Shown here: positions 43,284 through 54,043 of the stretch, piece by piece
How the letters are laid out: each line of letters begins with the position of its first letter
Position numbering within the stretch: the stretch's first letter is position 1
NCBI RefSeq assembly: GCF_014651595.1
Contig: NZ_BMXE01000002.1
Coordinates: forward strand, 744,001 to 808,000
Reading direction: 5' to 3'
Source of the DNA: Pseudovibrio japonicus
GTDB lineage: Bacteria; Pseudomonadota; Alphaproteobacteria; Rhizobiales; Stappiaceae
DNA length: 64,000 nucleotides
Program-made: the position numbers and the translations under genes
The notes under the pieces: model-generated
What the model was told of the DNA's origin: nothing
Seen by the model: only the letters and a program-made list of their open reading frames with translations
Databases searched by the model: none

Positions 43284-44042
43284 TTAACGATAGCCGTCGG
43301 ACACAGGACGGCAGCAGCCTTTGAGTTCAATGGGTTCTTGCCCCGGCTGTGTGATGGTGGCTACGGCTTCGCCCCAGACGAAGGAATCCAACGGTGTGTA
43401 GCTGCATTGCTTTTTAGTGACTGTCATCTTCAGCTCGACGCTGTCATCACCTGCCTGAAGCGAGGTTGCATTGTCTCCGTCTGCTTTGACAGACTGGAAC
43501 GGCACTCGGTGAATGAGGCCGCTGATGTTGGAGTAGGTTACTGTGCTGGAATCCCATTCGATGCTCCATGATGGTTCTGTGCCGCCACATACGCCGAGCA
43601 CAGGCAGATCTGTGCCCGTGAATGAGATAGGTTCTGCGAGTTTTAACTTGTCAGCGTGGACCCAGCCTTCGATTTCCTGAAGGCTGACGTGTTGCCAGAG
43701 TGTGTCGCCAACTTGTTTTTGCTGGCCGTCTGACGCGAGGATTGTGTCGCCGGGTAATTGCACAAGGACTGAGGCGTTCGTGGATGGGGAATCGTAGATA
43801 GGGAGTTCCGCGCCCAGGTTTTGGTTGACCTGACTGTAGTAGCCGGGGTCGACCTGTAAGGGTTGCAGGGAGGCGGGTTGATCAGAGCTTGTTTCAGAAG
43901 ATTGTGCTGGGTCTTCGTCTGGACTGAGAGCTGTTTCTGATAGTGCTGCTTCTGGTAGCGAGATTATGGCTACCAAGACGATGCCAAGCAATACGCTCGG
44001 TCGTTGCTGGCAAAATATCCTCCTCACGAAAACTAGGGCCAT
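43284..44042 (-). CDS. SH3-like/COG3650-type secreted protein
   Basis: A 252-residue protein with a hydrophobic N-terminal segment (PSVLLGIVLVAIISLPEAALS) that is a signal peptide or anchor, an acidic Ser-rich linker, a bacterial SH3-like strand set (AELPIYDSPSTNASVLVQLP, IEGWVHADKL) and a C-terminal domain with CGGTEPSWSIEWDSSTVTYS and a final GCCRP. The latter resembles COG3650 (predicted periplasmic protein, FWSV motif). Its role is unknown. I start at ATG 44042 after CAGGAG; an earlier in-frame start at 44084 is less likely. Confidence 0.72.
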   Translation of the reverse strand: MALVFVRRIFCQQRPSVLLGIVLVAIISLPEAALSETALSPDEDPAQSSETSSDQPASLQPLQVDPGYYSQVNQNLGAELPIYDSPSTNASVLVQLPGDTILASDGQQKQVGDTLWQHVSLQEIEGWVHADKLKLAEPISFTGTDLPVLGVCGGTEPSWSIEWDSSTVTYSNISGLIHRVPFQSVKADGDNATSLQAGDDSVELKMTVTKKQCSYTPLDSFVWGEAVATITQPGQEPIELKGCCRPVSDGYR

Positions 44043-44271
44043 TTTCTGCTCCTGAAAGACGGAAGCTGCGTGTTCTGCTGCCACGCCTTTTTGCTTTTTG
44101 TCGGATTGTAATGGAGTTTCGCCTAGGAATTATTAAGCTGTAATAGATTGTTTCTTATGGACTTCTGCTGGAGAGCGCCTGTCTTTTTCAGTGAAGCTGC
44201 GACCTCCGCTCCTGCTTCAAGTTGCAATGCTACCGTACGGGAGATCGGCGAGCGCAAGGTGAGGGAGGTGC

Positions 44272-45039
44272 TTATTGCTTGCGGGTGATCATCACCAGCA
44301 TGTTATCGCGCAAGCTGATGTGTTGGCGGTAGAGCAGAAGGCAACGGCAATTGAATTCGCTGCTGCGCTTTTTGAAGTATTCAGCATAGCGGTGCATGTC
44401 GTGGCGGTTCACGTCCTCGATCATGTAGACACCGTTGTTTGCAAGTAGGTCGATAATGTTCTCGAAGAAGACAATTCCCGCCTCAAAGTGATGCAGGCCG
44501 TCATCAATGATCAGGTCGTAGGGCTCTGGCCTCGCATTGCTTTTGAAGTTTGCGATGCTCTCTGGGCTCGTCTGGTCGATCTGATGGGTCTGAATGCGGG
44601 TGTCAGAAAACAGGCATTTTTCGTCGATATCCAGGCCTGTAATTTGTGCGTGGGGGAAGTAGTCACGCCAGACCCGCAGGGATGCGCCGGGTTTGCCTTC
44701 CTTGCCCATGTTGGAAAGGCAGCTGGTGTCGTTGGTGCCGATACCGCATTCCAGCACATTGGTGATCTTATCGCGGCAGTGGTCGAAGATCATGCTGTAG
44801 AAGTCGGTGTAGGTGTGAGGCTCCCAATCGAATTGGCTGGTTTCCGGCGAATTGGTGCCTTTGTCGCTACCATAGACGTCACAGAGTTGGGCCAGATAGC
44901 TGTTTTTGGCGGGCGCATAGAACGCTTCGATGTGTTGGCCCAAGTGCTGTTTAACAGAAGCTCGTGTTTTCTCGAGTTTGGTTTTTGGCGTGATCTGCCG
45001 AAGGACTTTTTGAAAATCGAGCGTGCCTGAAGTGGTCAT
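44272..45039 (-). CDS. Class I SAM methyltransferase of the MycE/TylF-like type
   Basis: A 255-residue S-adenosylmethionine-dependent methyltransferase: YGSDKGTNS, the SAM site VLECGIGTNDTS, SLRVWRDYFPHAQITGLDID and LIIDDGLHHFEAG. This order resembles the MycE/TylF-type O-methyltransferases of antibiotic sugars and related proteins linked to polysaccharide loci. No other biosynthetic gene is adjacent, so the substrate is unknown. It stands just past secA, on the same strand but behind the secA terminator. Confidence 0.85.
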   Translation of the reverse strand: MTTSGTLDFQKVLRQITPKTKLEKTRASVKQHLGQHIEAFYAPAKNSYLAQLCDVYGSDKGTNSPETSQFDWEPHTYTDFYSMIFDHCRDKITNVLECGIGTNDTSCLSNMGKEGKPGASLRVWRDYFPHAQITGLDIDEKCLFSDTRIQTHQIDQTSPESIANFKSNARPEPYDLIIDDGLHHFEAGIVFFENIIDLLANNGVYMIEDVNRHDMHRYAEYFKKRSSEFNCRCLLLYRQHISLRDNMLVMITRKQ

Positions 45040-45163
45040 ATTCTGCCGCGTCTTACCAGTTGGTGCCGGGAAGATTGTAGATTAGCACTCTCAGGCATTT
45101 GGAATACTCCTGCCTTTCAGGTGCAGATTTCCATGGAGTGATGCTGGGTGCTTAGAGGCAATA

Positions 45164-45191
45164 AAAAAGGGCCACCGAAGCAGCCCTTTTT
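45164..45191 (-). terminator. Intrinsic terminator of secA
   Basis: AAAAAGGGC and GCCCTTTTT pair perfectly on minus with a 10-base loop and continue into TTTATTG, 21 bases after the secA stop. Confidence 0.88.
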
Positions 45192-45211
45192 GTAGATTTT
45201 GTTTTGCCGGA

Positions 45212-47998
45212 TCAGACAAGCGCGCCGTGGCAGTGCTTGTACTTTTTGCCGGAGCCACATGGGCAAGGCTCGTTGCGACCTACGCGGCCCCATGTTTCAG
45301 GGTCATCGGCGTTGCGGGTCGTTGGAGCAGATGCGGCGCGTGCTTCTGCCAGCTGACGATCTGCCTCGGCCATCTCATCTTCCCCGGTCAGAGGGTTGGT
45401 GTGATGTGCTTCCATGTGAGCTGGCATCTGCGGTGTTTCAGGTGCCTGTTGCTGCACCAGCTCAACCATCATCAGCTGCGAGGTGGTGGTCTGGCGCAGG
45501 CTGCTCAGCATGTTCTCGAAGAGCGTGAAGGATTCAGTCTTGTATTCCTGAAGTGGATCGCGCTGTGCGTAACCACGCAGACCAACAGCGGAGCGAAGGT
45601 GGTCAAGGTTTGCCAAGTGCTCACGCCACAGGTTGTCGATGGTTTGCAGCAGGACCGCGCGTTCGATCTGACGCATGACGTCTGGACCGTAGTTTGCGGC
45701 CTTGCCTGCCATCAGCTCGTTGGCTTCCTTCTTCAGGCGTGCGGTGACTTCCTCATCCGCGATGCCTTCCTCGTTTGCCCATTCAACGATTGGCAAGTCG
45801 AGGTTCAGCTTGGTGCGGACTTCTTCCTGCAGGCCTTGAGTGTCCCACTGTTCAGGATAAGCGCGTTCTGGAATATGTGCTGAGACGAGATCTTCGACGA
45901 ACTCTTCGCGCATTTCCACAACAGCTTCCTGCGTGACTTCAGGGTCCATCATTTCGAGACGCTGATCGAAGACCACCTTACGCTGGTCGTTCATCACGTC
46001 ATCGAATTTCAGCAGGTTCTTACGAATGTCGAAGTTGCGCGCTTCCACTTTCTGCTGGGCTTTTTCAAGCGCCTTGTTGATCCACGGGTGGACGATTGCC
46101 TCGCCTTCCTGCAGACCCAGCTTCTGGAGCATGGAGTCCATACGGTCGGAACCGAAGATACGCATCAGATCATCCTGCAGAGACAGGAAGAACTTGGAGT
46201 GTCCAGGGTCACCCTGACGACCAGAACGACCGCGCAGCTGGTTATCGATGCGGCGGCTTTCGTGGCGCTCGGTTGCCACAACGTAAAGGCCACCTGCTTC
46301 AAGCGCTTTTTGCTTAAGTTTTTCGACTTCCGCTTTGATGGCGTCTTCTTTGGCTGTGCGCTCAGCGCTTTCAGGCATATCGCCCAGCTCGGCTGCAATA
46401 CGCATCTCAACGTTGCCGCCCAGCTGAATATCTGTACCACGGCCTGCCATGTTGGTTGCAATTGTGATCGCGCCCGGCACACCTGCCTGCGCAATAATGC
46501 TTGCTTCCTGTTCATGGTAGCGTGCGTTCAGAACTGCAAAGACTTTCTTGCTGCCAGCAGACTTTGCGTATTCTGCCAAAGCTTTTGGATCTGAAACGTC
46601 GATCTGCTTGTAGCCGTGCTTCAACAGCAGTTCTGCAAGAAGTTCAGATTTTTCAATGGAGGTTGTACCAACGAGAACCGGCTGACCGCGCTGATGACAG
46701 TCATCTACAAGCTCCATGATGGCGTTGTATTTCTCAGCGACGGTGCGGTAGACCTCATCGTCGTCGTCAATACGCTGCACAGGAACGTTGGTTGGAATGT
46801 CGAGAACATCCAGAGAGTAGATGTCCATGAATTCTTCCGCTTCGGTCAACGCTGTACCGGTCATGCCGGCTAGCTTTTCGTACATGCGGAAGTAGTTCTG
46901 GAATGTAATGGATGCGAGTGTCTGGTTCTCTGGCTGGATGGTAACTTTTTCTTTGGCTTCCAGAGCCTGGTGAAGGCCTTCAGAGAAACGACGACCCTGC
47001 ATCATACGACCCGTGAATTCATCAATGATGATAACTTCATCATTGCGCACGATGTAGTCTTTGTCAGCTTGGAAAAGCTTGTGGGCTTTTAGACCCTGCT
47101 GCAGGTGATGCACCGCAGTGACGTTTTCCACGTCATAAAGCGAATCGCCTTTCAGGAGATCAGCTTCAGACAAGAGTTGCTCTAGCTTCTCGTTTCCTGC
47201 TTCGGTGAAGGTTGCGGAGCGAGCTTTCTCGTCGATCTCGTAGTCTTCCTCAGTGAGGTGAGGAATGAATGTATCGATTGAGTTGTAGAAATCGGTGCGA
47301 TCTTCCAAAGGACCGGAGATGATGAGAGGCGTACGTGCTTCGTCGACGAGGATGGAGTCGACCTCATCCACGATAGCAAAGTGATGCGGACGCTGCACCA
47401 TGGACTCGCGATCATACTTCATGTTGTCACGAAGATAATCGAAGCCGAATTCGTTGTTGGTACCGTAGGTTACGTCAGCAGCATATGCAGCCTTACGTTC
47501 CCCATCGTCGACGCCATGGACGATAAGACCAGTTGTCAGGCCGAGGAAGCGATAGATCTGCCCCATCCATTCAACGTCACGAGAGGCGAGGTAATCGTTC
47601 ACTGTTACGACGTGAACACCCTTACCAGTCAATGCATTTAGATATACCGGCGCGGTTGCAACAAGGGTTTTACCTTCACCGGTGCGCATCTCGGTGATCT
47701 GGCCAGCATGGAGAACCATACCGCCGATGAGCTGAACATCGTATTGACGAAGGCCAAGAACGCGGCGAGACGCTTCGCGCACGACAGCAAAAGCAGGGAC
47801 GAGAAGGTCGTCCAGCTTTGCTCCGTTTGCAAGCTGCTCACGGAACTCGTCCGTTTTGGCTCTTAGCTGCTCATCCGTCAGAGCTTCCATTTCTGGCTCT
47901 AAAGCATTGATAGCATCTACTTTAGGATTGAGTGTCTTGATCCGACGGTCGTTAGCTGAACCAAATATTTTTCGAGCGAGTGCGCCGAGCCCCACCAT
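45212..47998 (-). CDS. secA: Preprotein translocase ATPase SecA
   Basis: Motor ATPase of the Sec pathway that pushes unfolded proteins through SecYEG. The 928 residues show Walker A-type [15 protein letters not shown] motif region [51 protein letters not shown] and the C-terminal zinc-binding motif [18 protein letters not shown]. Length is normal for alphaproteobacteria. GAGGAAGGACC precedes ATG 47998. It diverges from a parvulin gene, and its own terminator ends the unit. Confidence 0.98.
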   Translation of the reverse strand: MVGLGALARKIFGSANDRRIKTLNPKVDAINALEPEMEALTDEQLRAKTDEFREQLANGAKLDDLLVPAFAVVREASRRVLGLRQYDVQLIGGMVLHAGQITEMRTGEGKTLVATAPVYLNALTGKGVHVVTVNDYLASRDVEWMGQIYRFLGLTTGLIVHGVDDGERKAAYAADVTYGTNNEFGFDYLRDNMKYDRESMVQRPHHFAIVDEVDSILVDEARTPLIISGPLEDRTDFYNSIDTFIPHLTEEDYEIDEKARSATFTEAGNEKLEQLLSEADLLKGDSLYDVENVTAVHHLQQGLKAHKLFQADKDYIVRNDEVIIIDEFTGRMMQGRRFSEGLHQALEAKEKVTIQPENQTLASITFQNYFRMYEKLAGMTGTALTEAEEFMDIYSLDVLDIPTNVPVQRIDDDDEVYRTVAEKYNAIMELVDDCHQRGQPVLVGTTSIEKSELLAELLLKHGYKQIDVSDPKALAEYAKSAGSKKVFAVLNARYHEQEASIIAQAGVPGAITIATNMAGRGTDIQLGGNVEMRIAAELGDMPESAERTAKEDAIKAEVEKLKQKALEAGGLYVVATERHESRRIDNQLRGRSGRQGDPGHSKFFLSLQDDLMRIFGSDRMDSMLQKLGLQEGEAIVHPWINKALEKAQQKVEARNFDIRKNLLKFDDVMNDQRKVVFDQRLEMMDPEVTQEAVVEMREEFVEDLVSAHIPERAYPEQWDTQGLQEEVRTKLNLDLPIVEWANEEGIADEEVTARLKKEANELMAGKAANYGPDVMRQIERAVLLQTIDNLWREHLANLDHLRSAVGLRGYAQRDPLQEYKTESFTLFENMLSSLRQTTTSQLMMVELVQQQAPETPQMPAHMEAHHTNPLTGEDEMAEADRQLAEARAASAPTTRNADDPETWGRVGRNEPCPCGSGKKYKHCHGALV

Positions 47999-48264
47999 GT
48001 GGCGGTCCTTCCTCTGTTGGGCGCGCCGGTTGTTTCACGTCGCGGCCGGGCCCTAAAAAACTTCACATTCCTGATCTATCCAGTCAGAACCGCGTGGTTC
48101 TGACGTGAGTCACAGCATATTAAGCACCTGCGTATAAAAAGGCAGGCGACAGAGAGATAAGAGTGGGTTCAAAGGTTGTCAACGGCAGTTGGCATCGCAA
48201 CATATTGCTTTGTTGGTTTGTAACTCTTTTTAAACTCTCCATAAACAGGAAAGAAAGAGGTCTT

Positions 48265-49134
48265 ATGCTTCGTAAAATTACAGGGATTCTTAGTAGCTCC
48301 GTTGCTGTTGCTGCACTGGCTGTGAGCTTAAATGTTGCTCATGCACAGGACGCAGAAACTGTCCCAGATCCGGACACACCAGTAGCGAAGGTTGGGAACA
48401 GCGTTATTACTGAAGCAGATCTTGCCTATGCAGCTCAGGATTATGCTCAGCAATTACAAAGTGTTCCGCCTGCAGAATGGCGCACGGTTTTAACCGATGT
48501 GCTTGTTGAGATGAACCTGCTAGCGGAAGCCGCTACGGAACAGAGCCTGGAAGACACCGATGAGTTCAAGCGTCTGATGGCGTTTGAGCAAAAGCGAGCC
48601 CTGCGCAACGCCTACTTCCAGCAGTTCATCCAGGATACGGTCACAGATGATGAAGTTCAGGCTGCTTACGATGCTGAGTATGCTAACTTTCAGGGTGGCC
48701 AGGAAATCAATGCATCACATATTCTTGTAGAAAATGAAGAGGAAGCCCGCGAAATCATCCAGGAACTTGAGGGTGGTGCGGACTTTGCTGAGCTTGCACA
48801 AGAAAAGTCCATTGGCCCATCTGGTCCAAATGGTGGTGAGCTTGGCTTCTTTAGTAGAGGCCAGATGGTTCCTGAGTTTGAAGCGGCTGCTTTTGACCTT
48901 GAGCCAGGCGAGTTCACAACAGAGCCTGTGCAATCACAGTTTGGCTACCACGTCATTTTGAACAATGAAGAGCGTACGCAACCAGCTCCAACACTTGAAG
49001 CGGCTGAAGGCCAGATCCGTCAGGACCTTGTTCTTGCTAAATTCCGCGAGGTGATTGAGCAGCTGAAAGCCAACAACACTGTGGAAATCATTGGTCCAGA
49101 ATCCGATGAGGCCACAACTGAGGAAAGCCAGTAA
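48265..49134 (+). CDS. Periplasmic parvulin-type peptidyl-prolyl isomerase
   Basis: A 289-residue periplasmic folding factor. A signal peptide ([19 protein letters not shown]) is followed by an N-terminal helical chaperone part ([20 protein letters not shown], then [15 protein letters not shown]) and a PpiC rotamase domain with [36 protein letters not shown] and [10 protein letters not shown]. The order resembles PrsA/SurA/PpiD relatives. Start ATG 48265 has AAAGAGG upstream; the frame open to 48163 lacks a signal. A terminator follows. It is divergent from secA, a common arrangement in this group. Confidence 0.95.
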   Translation: MLRKITGILSSSVAVAALAVSLNVAHAQDAETVPDPDTPVAKVGNSVITEADLAYAAQDYAQQLQSVPPAEWRTVLTDVLVEMNLLAEAATEQSLEDTDEFKRLMAFEQKRALRNAYFQQFIQDTVTDDEVQAAYDAEYANFQGGQEINASHILVENEEEAREIIQELEGGADFAELAQEKSIGPSGPNGGELGFFSRGQMVPEFEAAAFDLEPGEFTTEPVQSQFGYHVILNNEERTQPAPTLEAAEGQIRQDLVLAKFREVIEQLKANNTVEIIGPESDEATTEESQ

Positions 49135-49187
49135 CAGGCTTTGGCTCTTAGCTGAGCTGATTATTGAAATAAAACATCTTGTTTTTG

Positions 49188-49224
49188 TAGCCCCGGATGG
49201 CTTAGGCCTTCCGGGGCTATTTTT
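49188..49224 (+). terminator. Intrinsic terminator of the parvulin gene
   Basis: TAGCCCCGGA and TCCGGGGCTA pair with a T-T mismatch region and loop around TGGCTTAGGCCT, followed by ATTTTTG. Confidence 0.88.
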
Positions 49225-49261
49225 GTGCTGCAGTCAGCATTGTTATTTTCTGGAGGTTTCC

Positions 49262-50494
49262 ATGTCTGCGACCATTTCTCCACTCGCACCCAAGTCCTTT
49301 CCTGAGCTTCCGGAGATTTCGGGCGTTCGTCTGGCTACAGCAGCCGCTGGGTTGAAGTACGAAGGACGCACTGACGTTCTTCTGGCTGTGTTTGATGAAC
49401 CCGCGCAGATTGCAGGCGTGTTCACGACCTCCAAATGCACGAGTGCGCCAGTGGACTGGTGCAAGCAGAACCTTGCCAAGGGTGTTGTACGCGCGATCAT
49501 GGTCAACTCGGGCAATGCGAATGCGTTTACCGGCAAGAAGGGGCTCGCCTCTGTGGAGCTTTCTGCCGCTATCCTCTCAAAAGCGACGGGTTTTGCTGCT
49601 GATGAGCTGTATCTGGCGTCTACCGGTGTGATTGGCGAGCCTCTGCCAGCCGAGAAGTTTGAGGGTGTGGCGGATGGTCTGGTGGCCGATGCTGTTGCTG
49701 ACAAGTGGATGGATGCGGCTAAGGCGATCATGACAACGGATACCTATCCGAAGCTGAGCACACGGACTGTGAAGCTGGGTGAGGCGACCGTTACGCTTAA
49801 TGGCATTGCCAAGGGTGCGGGCATGATTGCGCCGGATATGGCGACGATGCTTGGCTTCCTGTTTACCGATGCTCCGATCAAAGCGTCTACCTTGCAGAGT
49901 CTGCTTTCAGAGTGTGTGGGTGGTTCGTTTAATTCCATCACGGTTGATAGTGATACGTCCACTTCTGACACCGTTTTGCTAGCGGCGACCGGGGCTGTGG
50001 GTGATGAGTGGATTGAAGACAGTGCAGACCCACGCCTTGCGGAGTTCCGAGCTGCCCTTTCCAGCATGATGCTTGAGCTGGCGCAGATGATCGTTCGGGA
50101 TGGTGAGGGGGCGACCAAGTTTGTTGAGGTGCAGGTGGAAGGCGCCGAGAGTGATGCGTCGGCGAAGCGTATTGCTCTGGCGATTGCAAACTCTCCTTTG
50201 ATGAAGACAGCCTTTGCTGGTGAGGATGCCAACTGGGGCCGCGTTGTAATGGCTGTTGGTAAGGCAGGTGAGCCTGCTGACCGTGACAAGCTGGCGATCT
50301 GGTTTGGCGATATCCGTGTTGCTGTAGAAGGTGAGCGGGATCCTGATTACAGCGAGGAAGACGCGTCTGCAGTGATGAAAGAAGACGAGATCATCCTGAA
50401 GGTTGATCTTGGGATTGGACAGGGCCGCGCGACGGTCTGGACGTGTGATCTGACCAAGGAATATGTGGCGATCAATGGTGACTACAGAAGCTAA
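49262..50494 (+). CDS. argJ: Bifunctional ornithine acetyltransferase/N-acetylglutamate synthase ArgJ
   Basis: Recycles the acetyl group in arginine biosynthesis by moving it from N-acetylornithine to glutamate. The 410-residue proenzyme self-cleaves before a Thr in [19 protein letters not shown], which is visible here. Other conserved parts are [26 protein letters not shown] and the C-terminal [14 protein letters not shown] 49262 follows TCTGGAGGT and lines up with family starts. The next gene (GNAT) begins 20 bases before the argJ stop. argJ-GNAT-mutT form one unit on plus. Confidence 0.96.
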   Translation: MSATISPLAPKSFPELPEISGVRLATAAAGLKYEGRTDVLLAVFDEPAQIAGVFTTSKCTSAPVDWCKQNLAKGVVRAIMVNSGNANAFTGKKGLASVELSAAILSKATGFAADELYLASTGVIGEPLPAEKFEGVADGLVADAVADKWMDAAKAIMTTDTYPKLSTRTVKLGEATVTLNGIAKGAGMIAPDMATMLGFLFTDAPIKASTLQSLLSECVGGSFNSITVDSDTSTSDTVLLAATGAVGDEWIEDSADPRLAEFRAALSSMMLELAQMIVRDGEGATKFVEVQVEGAESDASAKRIALAIANSPLMKTAFAGEDANWGRVVMAVGKAGEPADRDKLAIWFGDIRVAVEGERDPDYSEEDASAVMKEDEIILKVDLGIGQGRATVWTCDLTKEYVAINGDYRS

Positions 50495-51296
50495 GAGGGT
50501 TCAACCCCGTCAACCCAATTGTGATCTGGAAACGGTTCTGAGGCTGGAGCAAGCAAATCTGAATTGCTTCCCCAGCCTGATGGCGCATCATGACCGGAGC
50601 TGGATCTGCCGGCTTTCTCCGGGCAGCAGTGCCCGTCGGAATAATTCCCTGAATTTTTATGATGCAGGCGACGGGGAAGAGGCCGAGCAGAGGCTGGATG
50701 CAGCTCGTGCGCGCTTTAAGCGGCTTACAACGCAGTTTCATGTGCGCTGGACGCCTCTTGTGCCAACGGATGTGGACCAGGTGCTGAACGCGCAGAACTA
50801 TGTGCGTGTGGATGAAACGCTGGTGCTGACGCGGTCCATCTGGGTGCTTGGGGATACGGATTTGCCTGACGGCTACAGGCTCGTGAAAGTTTCGCTGGAT
50901 GAGTGGGTCCATAAGTTTGCGCAGGTCTCTGGGGCCGGGCAGGGTGATCCTCTCAGTGCTGGTCATCAAACTCTGCTTGACGCGCATTCCAGAGCGGCTG
51001 TGGAGCTGTTATGTCTGGTCCTAGAAACGGAAGACGGTACACCAGTTGCGGCACTGCTGGGCGTTGTAGATGGCGACCTGCTTGGCATCTTTGATGTGGT
51101 GAGCGCAGAGAAGTATCGCCGTCAGGGACTGGCGTATGCGTTGATGTGCGAAGTACAGCGTCTGGGTGCGGAGCTTGGTGCAGAAACGGCGTGGCTTCAG
51201 GTGGTGGCAGATAATCAGGCTGCTGTGGCGCTCTACGGTTCCATGGGGTATCGCGAAGCCTATGCGTACCACTACTGCAGAGATCCACAGCCTTAA
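50475..51296 (+). CDS. GNAT-family N-acetyltransferase
   Basis: A 273-residue GNAT protein. Its C-terminal half carries the acetyl-CoA fold: [40 protein letters not shown] with the R-R-Q-G-L-A pyrophosphate loop, and [20 protein letters not shown]. The N-terminal 110 residues are a less conserved companion domain. It overlaps argJ by 20 bases and precedes mutT; the same trio is common in alphaproteobacteria. The substrate is unknown, though arginine-pathway metabolites are possible. Confidence 0.87.
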   Translation: MVTTEAKRVQPRQPNCDLETVLRLEQANLNCFPSLMAHHDRSWICRLSPGSSARRNNSLNFYDAGDGEEAEQRLDAARARFKRLTTQFHVRWTPLVPTDVDQVLNAQNYVRVDETLVLTRSIWVLGDTDLPDGYRLVKVSLDEWVHKFAQVSGAGQGDPLSAGHQTLLDAHSRAAVELLCLVLETEDGTPVAALLGVVDGDLLGIFDVVSAEKYRRQGLAYALMCEVQRLGAELGAETAWLQVVADNQAAVALYGSMGYREAYAYHYCRDPQP

Positions 51297-51380
51297 GAAA
51301 ATCGGTAAAATTTCACTCGGGACCGTTGGTATGGTTTCCAAAAGGTTTCCAGAGTGGTCCGTTGTGAAACAGGAAAATAC

Positions 51381-51785
51381 ATGAAAATCGTAATCGTTGC
51401 GGCGTGTGCTCTGGTTGATGCTGATAACCGCATTTTGCTTGCTCAGCGTCCCGAAGGTAAACCAATGGCGGGTTTCTGGGAGTTTCCGGGTGGAAAGCTC
51501 GAGGCCAGCGAGACGCCAGAGGACTGTTTAATCCGTGAATTGTCTGAGGAATTGGGAATTACGGTTAAAAAAGAGTGCCTTGCTCCATTAAGTTTTGCCA
51601 GTCACACTTACGAGGATTTTCACCTGCTAATGCCACTTTACGTTTGCAGGCGCTGGTCGGGCACACCTCATGGGGCAGAGGGGCAAAACCTGAAATGGGT
51701 ACGAGCAGTTCGCTTACGTGATTATGACATGCCACCAGCAGATGAGCCGCTGATCCCGCATTTGATTGACCTTGTGTCTTATTAG
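51381..51785 (+). CDS. mutT: MutT-type (d)NTP pyrophosphohydrolase (Nudix)
   Basis: A 134-residue Nudix hydrolase that removes 8-oxo-dGTP and so prevents A:T to C:G changes. The Nudix box GGKLEASETPEDCLIRELSE with the following EELGI matches GX5EX7REUXEEXGU exactly. Start IVIVAACALVD and the end LRDYDMPPADEPLIPHL are typical of MutT. ATG 51381 follows CAGGA. Last gene of the argJ-GNAT-mutT cluster; a small gap of 29 bases separates it from the Flp pilin. Confidence 0.93.
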   Translation: MKIVIVAACALVDADNRILLAQRPEGKPMAGFWEFPGGKLEASETPEDCLIRELSEELGITVKKECLAPLSFASHTYEDFHLLMPLYVCRRWSGTPHGAEGQNLKWVRAVRLRDYDMPPADEPLIPHLIDLVSY

Positions 51786-51814
51786 CGGGAGATCACGGAG
51801 AATAAGAGGCAATA

Positions 51815-52027
51815 ATGGCGTTGAATGAGAAAGCGTATCACAATCAGAAAAGTGGTTTTACGATTGCTCATATGACGGAAGACGAGCGCGGTGTTGCCGC
51901 TGTTGAGTACGCTATTCTTGTTGGTTTGATTGTGCTTGCTATCGTTGCAAGCCTGACAGCAATCGGAACTACGATCTCGGATAACTTCCAGTTTCTTTCA
52001 GATACGATTGCTGCCGTTCTCTCCTGA
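51815..52027 (+). CDS. Flp/Fap-type pilin (type IVb prepilin)
   Basis: A 70-residue prepilin. The leader (MALNEKAYHNQ...) ends in a prepilin peptidase site at DERG before VAAVEYAILVGLIVLAIVAS; the Glu and Tyr at positions 5 and 6 of the mature protein are the Flp signature. A hydrophobic helix and a short polar tail follow. Flp pilins are assembled by Tad machinery, of which nothing is present here, so this is an orphan pilin gene. AGAGG stands before the ATG. It ends 3 bases before the end of the convergent methyltransferase gene. Confidence 0.9.
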   Translation: MALNEKAYHNQKSGFTIAHMTEDERGVAAVEYAILVGLIVLAIVASLTAIGTTISDNFQFLSDTIAAVLS

Positions 52028-52030
52028 TCC

Positions 52031-52915
52031 TCAGGACTTTCTCTCTTTTGTACCAAGCGCTTCGGCCAGGCTTTGCTTTGCAGAGCCGGGCTTTAGTGGT
52101 TTTTGCTGAGATTCATGAGGTGCCCAGCCAGATAGGGATGCAAACGTGAAGGTTGCGCGGATGCGGCCATCAGGGTCGGAGTAATCCTGAGCGTAGATTT
52201 CTGCCGCTCTCATGAAGAGTTTTTTGCTTGTAGGTGTCTTCAAGCGCTCATGAAGCGGGTTGGTTGCTCCCATTGCGCGTAGGTCCCTGATCAGATCAAA
52301 CATGGTGTCGTATCTGACGGTCAGCCGATCCACATCGGTGACCGGCAGGGCGAAGCCGGCGCGTTGCAGAAGGCCGCCCAGATCTCTTGTATCTGCAAAG
52401 GGAATGACACGCGGGGATACGCCTTCACTGACTTCCATCTCAGCGCGCATCAAACAATCGCGTAGCTCAGCGAGGGTGTCTGTTCCCAGCAGGAGGCCTA
52501 GGAAGAGGCCGTCTGGTTTCAGGGCGCGTTTAATCTGAACGAGTGTTCCGGGCAGATCGTCAAGCATTTGCAGGTTGAGGGCGGATACGACGAGGTCCAC
52601 GCTTTCTGGTGCAAATGGCAGGACGGCGTCGTCTACGATCAGGTCTGGCTCGGACAGGTTTGGGTCTGCCTCGAACAAATCGGCGCGCAGCAGGTGTTTG
52701 ACTTTGCCGGATGCTTTCAGAACGTCAAAAACATGGCCAGTGTGGCCGCCAAGGTCTACTCCGCAGTCGAACTCTCTGCTGATGAAATCGAGGCGATCCT
52801 GAAGGTCTGCAGCTGCTGCTTTCATCAGGAAATCAGAGCCCTCTTGGGCTTGTTTCAATGCGGTCATGCGCCGTTTTGCAATGAGTTTACGATCAAAGAG
52901 AGTGTGTTCGCTCAT
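52031..52915 (-). CDS. BioC/NDUFAF5-like SAM methyltransferase
   Basis: A 294-residue class I methyltransferase with the SAM region DRLDFISREFDCGVDLGGHT, VDDAVLPFAPESVDLVVSAL, LPGTLVQIKRALKPDGLFLG and a C-terminal YAQDYSDPDGRIRATF. It resembles the group of BioC-like proteins whose mitochondrial member NDUFAF5 hydroxylates an Arg in complex I, and biotin BioC. Which one applies here is not clear. ATG 52915 is chosen; a longer frame from 52951 adds 12 residues. It diverges from comF, and this order is common in alphaproteobacteria. Confidence 0.85.
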   Translation of the reverse strand: MSEHTLFDRKLIAKRRMTALKQAQEGSDFLMKAAAADLQDRLDFISREFDCGVDLGGHTGHVFDVLKASGKVKHLLRADLFEADPNLSEPDLIVDDAVLPFAPESVDLVVSALNLQMLDDLPGTLVQIKRALKPDGLFLGLLLGTDTLAELRDCLMRAEMEVSEGVSPRVIPFADTRDLGGLLQRAGFALPVTDVDRLTVRYDTMFDLIRDLRAMGATNPLHERLKTPTSKKLFMRAAEIYAQDYSDPDGRIRATFTFASLSGWAPHESQQKPLKPGSAKQSLAEALGTKERKS

Positions 52916-53043
52916 GGGGGCGCCTTTGGCCAGACTGTGCAGTCGCTGCACTATTGGAAATTATATCCCCATTGAACATGGGGTGATGTCCAACGGAGGC
53001 TTTGTTAGCTTAAATCGTCTGCAGATATATACGGTGAGCACCG

Positions 53044-53889
53044 ATGGGCGACAAGTTTTCTTCTCTGGAGTGGCTGCCTGATCTAGTGGATAGAACAGAA
53101 CAGCCCGTTCAACATCGCTCGCGCAACTTTGAGGTGCTGTCTAGTCTGAGGCGTGGTCTGACCGTGGTTCTGGATGCGCTGTTTCCCCACAGCTGTCCTG
53201 TCTGCAATGAACTGGTGCAATGTGATGGGGGCTTGTGTCTTTCATGCTGGCAGACGCTGGAACTGATCTCAGCGCCCTATTGTGAGCGGCTTGGTGTTCC
53301 GCTGCATTATGATCTGGGACCGAATGCGTGGAGTGCGGCAGCTCTTGTCAATCCGCCTGATTATGACCGCGCACGTGCTGCCGTCCTTTATAATGGACCG
53401 GCACGGGAGCTGGTGAAGCGGTTCAAGTTTTACGGAGAGGTCAGGCTCTCGAGGTTTCTCGCCAAGTGTATGCTCAACGCAGGAGCAGAGCTGGTTTCGC
53501 TCGAGAGTTTCCTTGTTCCTGTGCCTCTTCATAGGTCGCGGCTGCGCCAGCGCACTTACAATCAATCAGCCTTGCTGGTGAAGGAGATTGGCCACCATCT
53601 CGGCGGGCGGGTTTTGCTGGATGGTATGGTGCGAACACGCAAAACCCATCAGCAGGTTGGGCTGAAGCGGGGGGCAAGAACCGCAAATGTGGGCGGCGCG
53701 TTTCATGTGGCAGAGCATTTTCTGCCGTTGGTTTCCGGTGCTCACGTGGTGCTGGTCGATGATGTTCTGACAACGGGGGCGACCGTTGAAGAATGTGCGC
53801 GGGTTTTGAAAGCAGCCGGTGCGCGGCAGGTTGATGTGCTTGTTTTTGCGCTGGTCGATCCGGAAAATTTCTCTGCTGATAACGGCTGA
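53044..53889 (+). CDS. comF: ComF family phosphoribosyltransferase-like protein
   Basis: A 281-residue ComF protein: an N-terminal four-Cys zinc-binding part (FPHSCPVCNELVQCDGGLC and LSCW) followed by a phosphoribosyltransferase domain with VHLHRSRLRQRTYNQSALL-like RQRTYNQS, KTHQQVGLKRGAR and the PRPP loop VVLVDDVLTTGATVEECARV. ComF proteins aid DNA uptake in competent bacteria; in others the role is unclear. Precedes grxC by 154 bases. The start at ATG 53044 has a weak ribosome site. Confidence 0.9.
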   Translation: MGDKFSSLEWLPDLVDRTEQPVQHRSRNFEVLSSLRRGLTVVLDALFPHSCPVCNELVQCDGGLCLSCWQTLELISAPYCERLGVPLHYDLGPNAWSAAALVNPPDYDRARAAVLYNGPARELVKRFKFYGEVRLSRFLAKCMLNAGAELVSLESFLVPVPLHRSRLRQRTYNQSALLVKEIGHHLGGRVLLDGMVRTRKTHQQVGLKRGARTANVGGAFHVAEHFLPLVSGAHVVLVDDVLTTGATVEECARVLKAAGARQVDVLVFALVDPENFSADNG

Positions 53890-54043
53890 GCGTCGTCGAA
53901 ATGCCATTTTGGCCTGCGGATATAACCAAGTGATCAACTTGAGTTGAGGTGGACTTGCGGTTTATTTGGGTGTGAGCCATATAGACTTCAGTTTTGACAG
54001 CTGATTTCTATCGGCTTTCGCTGTGAATCCTAAGGACAAAAAT

